Positions 58,500 through 64,000 of a stretch of 64,000 nucleotides of DNA are shown here, one piece after another (within the stretch, counting starts at the first letter, position 1; each line of letters begins with the position of its first letter). The position numbers and the translations under genes were made by a program. Below the pieces are notes generated by a model. The model did not search any database. It saw nothing but the letters and a program-made list of their open reading frames with translations, and was not told where the DNA came from. The stretch is from contig CM060191.1 in assembly GCA_030549335.1 (NCBI GenBank), positions 56,493,947 to 56,557,946 of the forward strand, given 5' to 3'. This DNA comes from Pontederia crassipes (lineage: Eukaryota; Streptophyta; Magnoliopsida; Commelinales; Pontederiaceae).

Positions 58500-61130
58500 G
58501 AAGTCATGACAGGCTGTCGTCGTTGGGGACAGCGAATGGGAGAGTAGAGGAGAGCAACGCAACTACACAGTTGCCGTCCGATGTGAGAGAAATTAACGAA
58601 TATGGGGGAACGGGGCCTCGTGGTCTAAAATTAAAGCACGCACGGAGGACTTGCTGGCGGACAAATGACGCATTTGGCCCCTCGCACTGTGCTGGCGCCG
58701 ACGCGTGTACGTGGTGCAAAATTGACGTGTGAGCCGCTGGGAAGACCTTGAGGCGCCCTGCGGCCTTCGTGGCGGCCTCTCTGATTGGCTCAGTTCGGCG
58801 TCCCGTGGCCATCACGGGCAAACATTTATAACGATCTCCTCATTATCGCAGCAGAATCATAACAACATTATCATGAATGGCACTTCGAGAGAGAGGAGCC
58901 CAAAGTAGGCATAATTTGACTTGCTAAATTTAGGTCGATGGAGACGCGTGTGGGAGTCGCCGCGAACCAAGGACGAGTTTTGTCCAAATGTTCACGTGGG
59001 TCCGTTCGGGTGCTCGGTATTTACTGCTCGTGCAGCAGTGAACGGTGGAGTAAGAATGATGTCAACGGGAGGGGCATTATGGTAAAATAGAGGGAGTGTG
59101 GAGAGACGTCACTCGTAATATTAAAACGGCGGCATGAAGTGGGGCCACGTCGCGGGGGTCGGGGCCTCGGGACGCAAACCTCAGACAGGGAATCGCGGGC
59201 GCGGTCTTGGGGGCGCAGGGCACGGGAGGGCCCTACGACATGTGGGCCGGGGTGCCAGTGTAGGGCTCCAGCCCTGAACGGCATGTGGCCTCTCGTGCTT
59301 CTTTTATTTGTTAATTAATATTTTAGTGCTCGATCACATGCTTTTGGAGAAAAATAATCATAAATAAAGAATACTGTGAATAATTTGTAGCATGATTATA
59401 AATTATTTGTAATAATCATTAATATAATATAAACCCGACTTTTCTTTTCTTTTTTAATCCATATGACGAATTTGCATACGACTGTTAGATTGATTTTATG
59501 GTATAAGATTATAAGAAGAGCATCACTGAAATAAGGTTGTTATTTTCTCTGTTCATTTCCATATTCTAAATCATCGTTTTTCTCTGTTAAATTGACCCTT
59601 CTCTGTTTATAAACTCCTCTTTGTGCCCCTCGATCTTAGATCTTTACTTTATTAAGGTTATATTTATACAAAAAAATTTTACAAACTATAATTTAATTAG
59701 GATCCAAACTCATGTTCTTTCTTTTTTTTTATTAAATTTGTCCAGCTTATGGATATATGTATATTATATATACAAATCTATCTAGGATTTAGGGACGTAA
59801 CTGTCTTTAATTAATAAACGAAATAAGTAAACAACAAATACAACTATTCAACGTCGCAAATTGTAATTTAATGTTCAGATACGAGGAAAAATTATAGCAT
59901 TAGGTTAGAAGAAAAAAAATCCGATGAAAATATTCGATCAATAATTATAATCACGAAGTTTTTTGTGTAACCAATAAATTTGTGAAATCAAATATAAAAT
60001 GGACAAATATATATATATATATAATGATCGTACAAACGCATAGTTTTGTCTGTTGTAGCGCACCACAGAATGAAGGTTACTTTTCGGAATTAAATAAGGT
60101 ACATAAGAATTGTTGGATTTGGACTAAATCTATTTTAAGATGCTAAAAAATCTATTCCATGGTAATTAAATGACGAGCAGAAATTTTGTTTGTTTTGAGT
60201 TAAAAATTGGACATATAATACTAAGAAGTAGGGCGTCATTTATTTAAATGACATGGTGTCGGCTTGTTCCCTGGGGCTCGCGAATTATTGGTGCGTTCAT
60301 ACGGACACGGACCAATGGGATCACGTTGGGGATCCATGCTGTGAACCTTCTGGTGCCACGTGAGCGAACAGATTGATGAGTTTCTTCTTGTACGTGGTCA
60401 TGGTGGTGGATGTGGATCCCATAAATATCTTAGGCCATTTATTGTTTGCGATAGTTAAGAAATAGGAAATTAGAATGAGTGCATAATATATTTTGCCGTA
60501 TTGGAATATTTAAAACAATGGAAAAAGTGTTGGTGGAACATGTTAAAAGTGTCGGTGGTTTTGTATTGCATTTACAGTTTAGTTCAGTTGTCTTATTCAA
60601 CTGGTCAGATTTATGTCGTGGCAAAAGTCCCGATAATGACATTATTGTACTAGTTTAACTTATATGTATTTTTTTCATTTCTTATAGAGTATAAATACTT
60701 TAGAAGAAGGGAGCTGTATTTTTTTAAAAAATTGATAATAAAATTTTCACCGCTTCTCTCCTAGTCTCTCATCATGTGTTCTTCCTTTGTGATTGTGCTG
60801 TGATGGAGATGAAGAGAATATCCAATTCTTGAAATGATTTAAGAGCCAACTCGAAAAATTATAGATCTAACTTGATTCATCCTCAAGGATTAAAAGATCA
60901 TCTCATCGCAAGTTTTCTCTAAATTTCATGATATGAGTCTTGAGAAATTCTGATTTTCCTTCGTCATCTTCATCTGAATTTGAAACTTCAAAGACTTTTA
61001 TTTTTTCGTCTGTCAATTTTGAGTCATTGATAAAATGTCTGCTGTTGTAGAATCTAATTCTTCTTCCTCTGCAACCCTCCGCATTAGGATCGTCTATGAT
61101 CAATATTAATGTGCTGAGTTCTTTGTTTCT
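58500..61130. other. Upstream intergenic region of the PADRE gene
   Basis: GC-rich to about 59290, then AT-rich. The minus frames 58504-58821 and 59021-59284 lack domains and lie in promoter sequence. An (AT)n run is at about 60009-60022. No other gene seen. Confidence 0.4.
58993..58998. promoter_or_regulatory. G-box (CACGTG) upstream of the PADRE gene
   Basis: CACGTGGG context about 620 bp upstream of the start codon. G-box/ABRE sites respond to bZIP and bHLH factors in plants. A second CACGTG is at 60357-60362. Single short motifs are weak evidence. Confidence 0.3.
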
Positions 61131-61149
61131 CAATGCATCATATTCACAT

Positions 61150-63220
61150 GGCCTCATTATGTTTCCAAGTCAATTGATTGGATCAAAAAATTATGTCGAA
61201 TGGAGTAATGCTATGTACAATTCATTACTAGCAAAAGAAATAAACATATATTTGTAAATGGGTCTTTCACCACATATCAAGTTGTTCCAACTCTCCATTT
61301 TCAGTTAAAAATGTATAACACGCTTGTTCTTTTTTCGATAGCAAGTATGATGGCTAAGGATTTAATTAGCAAAATATCTTATTCTCATAGCACTCACGTT
61401 ATGTTGTCAGACTTAAAAGAAATATTTAAGAAGCATAATACAATGAGGACTTGAATCCATTGAAAATGGCATACATAATCTTCAACGAGGGACCTTATCA
61501 ACTTTAGACTATTTTACTAGACTAAAAAAATCTTTAGGAAGAATTGAATATTATGATTCCAAGTTTGCCGATGTTAGAAGTCTTAAGGCCCCGTTTGGTT
61601 GCGGAACCGAACGGAAACCGCAGTCTTATTCCGTCCTATTCCGTCAAACACCGCCCCGGAATTCGATTTCTGGGGCGGGAACAACATTGGTGGAATCGAG
61701 GTCATGTGGCCTCGATTCCACCACTCCGGGAACCGGAGGTTACCCCTTTTTTTCTTTTTTTTTGTTTTGATGTTGACGTGATTTTTGCTTTTTTTTCAAA
61801 GTTTTTTTTCTTTTCTCTTCACACACTATCTTCACTAAAATAAATTATTTAATAGAAATAAAATAATTTTAATGTGTTTAATATAATATTATTTATTACC
61901 TATTTTTCATTAAAAAATTTTAATATTTCATTAAATATAATTAATTTAAAAAATGATTTTTTATATTTAAATAATATAATTTTTAACAAACTTTTTCCCA
62001 TAAATTTTTTTATAATTTTATTTTAATTAATAATAAAATTATACTTCATAATTATAATAATCATTTTTAATTCAAAACCCACCCAAAATTCATCCATCAT
62101 ATTTACTTTTTCCCATCACATCAACCCTCTTATTCTTCATCATCAAATTTCACTCCAACCAAACACACCCCGAACTTAAAAAGAACCGCAATTCCGTTTC
62201 CAAACGACCCTTATGGGATTTGTCACTTCTTGCATTCTTGAGTATCTCATCTTGATACAAATGAGATGGCACTCTTGAGTACAAGGAGCTCAAAGGATGA
62301 TGCAAATCAAAGATATTACAATATAGTTTGTGAGCATTGTAAAAAGGCAAGTGAAAAAAAAATCTTTGTTCAAAGTTATCCAGCAAATTATAAATTAAGA
62401 GGAAAGAGTCAAAATTTGGCTTAAACAAACTCTTCTAATGTTTAGCAATTAATTGTTGATAATGATAAAGAAGATATGCCAATCATAGTTTAAAAACTTT
62501 TACCTTTTACAGAAGAAAAACACAAGTTTCTTTTATAACTTTTGAATAAAAATTAATGTCACATATCAAAATGTCAACATCTTAAATATAAATTCTTATA
62601 AAAGTTGGATAATTGACTCAGTGCCTCTAATCACATGACTCCAAAAATGTTGTTTTGCTGCCTAATGGTATCACTTCAATGGCCACTCATTCTAGTTCTA
62701 TCATTTTAAGTTCATATAGTAGGATGGATAATGTACTCTATGTAGTAGAGTTTAATTTTTGTGGCTCAATTCACAAAAGCTTTTGTGATAAACTATACTT
62801 CAGAATTTGTATTTGTTCATGAAAAAAAAGGAATATCAGATTGGTGAAAGGAGAGGTGGACTATACTAGCAAGAAGTTTCTAGCAAACACAATAGTGTGG
62901 CCGTTGTTCTTACCCAAGAGAAGGATTTGGATGTTTAGCATGGAAGACTTAGGCATTTGCCTTTAGAAAGAATGAAGTTGATTCCTCTGATTAATAAATG
63001 TAATAACAACACTCTTTCTCATTGCACTATATAGTCTTTAGCTCGACAAACGAATCAACCTTTTAAATTAATAAAAGAGATATTGCAGCTCTATTATATC
63101 TCATTCATGTGGATACCTAAGGGACATTTAAGACTCTTACATACAATGGATACAACTATTTTGTGACAATGATTGAATTATTCTTGGGTGGTTTGGATTT
63201 ACTTGATCAAGTAAAAATCA
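61150..63220 (+). mobile_element. Decayed Ty1/copia element, plus strand, partial
   Basis: Gag-like text: LIGSKNYVEWSNAMYNSLLA (about 61175-61235), SMMAKDLISKISYSHSTHVM (61342-61405), DLKEIFKKHNT and LQRGTLSTLDYFTRLKKSLG (about 61480-61540). The frame continues beyond the MITE at 61586-62210. A pre-integrase-like W-H..LRHLPLERMKLIPL piece lies near 62937-62983 and integrase-like text follows. Many stops. LTRs were not found. The right part is cut at 63220 by another copia element. Confidence 0.65.
61586..62210. mobile_element. Tourist-like MITE in the copia gag, 625 bp
   Basis: Ends AGGCCCCGTTTGGTTGCGGA and, inverted, GGGTCGTTTGGAAACGGAA. The 3 bp duplication TTA is at 61583-61585 and 62211-62213. 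It has a short internal hairpin TGGAATCGAGGTC / GGCCTCGATTCCA (61690-61720) and an AT-rich centre. Confidence 0.75.
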
Positions 63221-63490
63221 TGTTAGGATTTTTGCATGAGAGAAATTATGCACCGCGAGAAAAACTTGAGAAATTTAAGGCGACGCGAAATTTTATTAGA
63301 TGAAAGAAATAAAAGAGAATTACAAGATCAGATTAATTTCTCTTTGACCCCTAAGGAGTTTATATAGGCACTCCCTTTAACAGATGATAGGAATTTCAGA
63401 CCGACTGAAACTCTGAAGTGCGAGAAAAACTACTGAAGCGATTGATTGTATAGGGGAACACATGGGTTCAGATTCAATGCATTATCAACA
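63221..63490 (-). repeat. 3' LTR of the minus-strand copia element
   Basis: 270 bp, TGTTAGGATTTTTGC to ATTATCAACA. The mate LTR is outside the window, so boundaries rest on the TG/CA ends and the adjacent polypurine tract. Confidence 0.75.
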
Positions 63491-63499
63491 AATCTCCAC

Positions 63500-64000
63500 C
63501 TTGACTTGAATCCTCCAATCAGATATCTAATACTCTCTGTCGTCGCTAGTCCCAACTTGGGACTACTGCCACCTATCAATATTTAGCAAGTCCAAATAAT
63601 GTTGAAACTTGATAGTAGGAACTGATTTGGTGAACATGTCCGCTGGATTATCTTATGTGCCGACCTTTTCACCTTGATCCTCTTCTCAGTACGGATGAAG
63701 TGATATTTGACATCGATGTGTTTGGTTCTTTCACGATGCACTTGATCCTTGGTCAAGCATATTGCACTTAAACTGTCACAATACACTATAGCCTGATCTT
63801 GTTGTAGTCCAAAATCTCCGACAAGACCTTTTAACCAGATGCCTTCCTTAGCAGCTTCTGTTAATGCTATGTACTCTGCATCTGTGGTAGACAATGTAAT
63901 TGATGATTGGAGTGTGACTTTTCAACTGGTAACAAAATTGCCAAGAGTGAAAAAATATAACATGTCATTGATCTTCTTCCATCAATATCTGCAGCATAAT
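63500..64000 (-). pseudogene. copia RNase H, C-terminal part
   Basis: Minus strand: ADIDGRRSMTCYIFSL near the window end, then MSTTDAEYIALTEAAKEGIW (63894 downward), YCDSLSAICLTKD, and RTKHIDVKYHFIRTEKRI. The E of TDAEY and D of CDS are catalytic-type residues and are kept. A frame change near 63665 and a stop (KVGT*DNPADMFTKSV) break the C-terminus. Confidence 0.85.

Larger units (their letters stand above)
63221..64000 (-). mobile_element. Ty1/copia element, minus strand, 3' part only (runs off the window)
   Basis: A 270 bp LTR (63221-63490) has ends TGTTAGG...ATCAACA. Directly inside, minus strand, lies CAAGGTGGAGATTTGTTGAT, the standard copia polypurine tract plus LTR start. Coding text continues on the minus strand to the window edge. 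Insertion is into the plus-strand copia; the visible target copy would be AATCA (63216-63220). Confidence 0.88.

Noticed and set aside
59021..59284. 87-codon minus-strand frame
   Set aside because: In the GC-rich upstream region of the PADRE gene; P/R-rich, no domain, and no initiation or splice support.

Overview
This is a nuclear window from a flowering plant. Introns with GT-AG borders, a plant-type globin, a plant-specific DUF4228/PADRE gene, and L1-type LINEs, chromoviral Ty3 elements, Ty1/copia elements, CACTA elements and MITEs all point that way. The GC-rich third positions of the two intact genes suggest a monocot, but that is inference. Only about 1.5 kb is conventional genic sequence; the rest is transposon-derived or AT-rich intergenic DNA. 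No tRNA, rRNA or CRISPR array was seen.  Layout: 3-218 is the 3' end of an unidentified plant gene. 996-5654 is a 4.7 kb CACTA (En/Spm) element with decayed TNP2-like and Transposase_24-like genes, and a TRIM is nested in its transposase-associated domain. 7782-11138 is a minus-strand chromoviral Ty3/gypsy element that has lost RT, RNase H and the integrase core; it sits in a GC-rich minisatellite. 12230-12820 is a hAT-type MITE. 13868-14743 is a four-exon class 1 phytoglobin gene, followed after 58 bp by a second hAT-type MITE (14802-15353). About 17.3-23.35 kb is an L1-type LINE with an RNase H domain. 23815-34526 is a Tekay/Del-like chromovirus with 2 kb LTRs, split by a non-autonomous CACTA element (26377-27887). 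35.6-37.6 kb is a non-coding repeat, 37757-38334 a Tourist-like MITE, and 38781-40406 another non-autonomous CACTA element. 41.4-55.06 kb is a second, older LINE broken into three pieces by non-coding repeats and a minus-strand copia-type element (45641-52168). 57867-58370 (minus) is the DUF4228/PADRE gene. 61.1-64 kb holds a decayed plus-strand copia carrying a Tourist-like MITE and cut by a minus-strand copia that runs off the window.  The two intact genes have no visible functional link. Their main shared theme is transposon pressure: a MITE supplies the first AATAAA downstream of the phytoglobin stop. The nesting gives relative ages: LINE 1, then a 545 bp tandem duplication, then the Tekay element, then the CACTA element inside it. 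I did not find a new multi-gene system. The most unusual items are the nested structures, the duplicated CACTA end, the promoter-like block kept in non-autonomous CACTA copies, and an intron-like segment in the Tekay gag.
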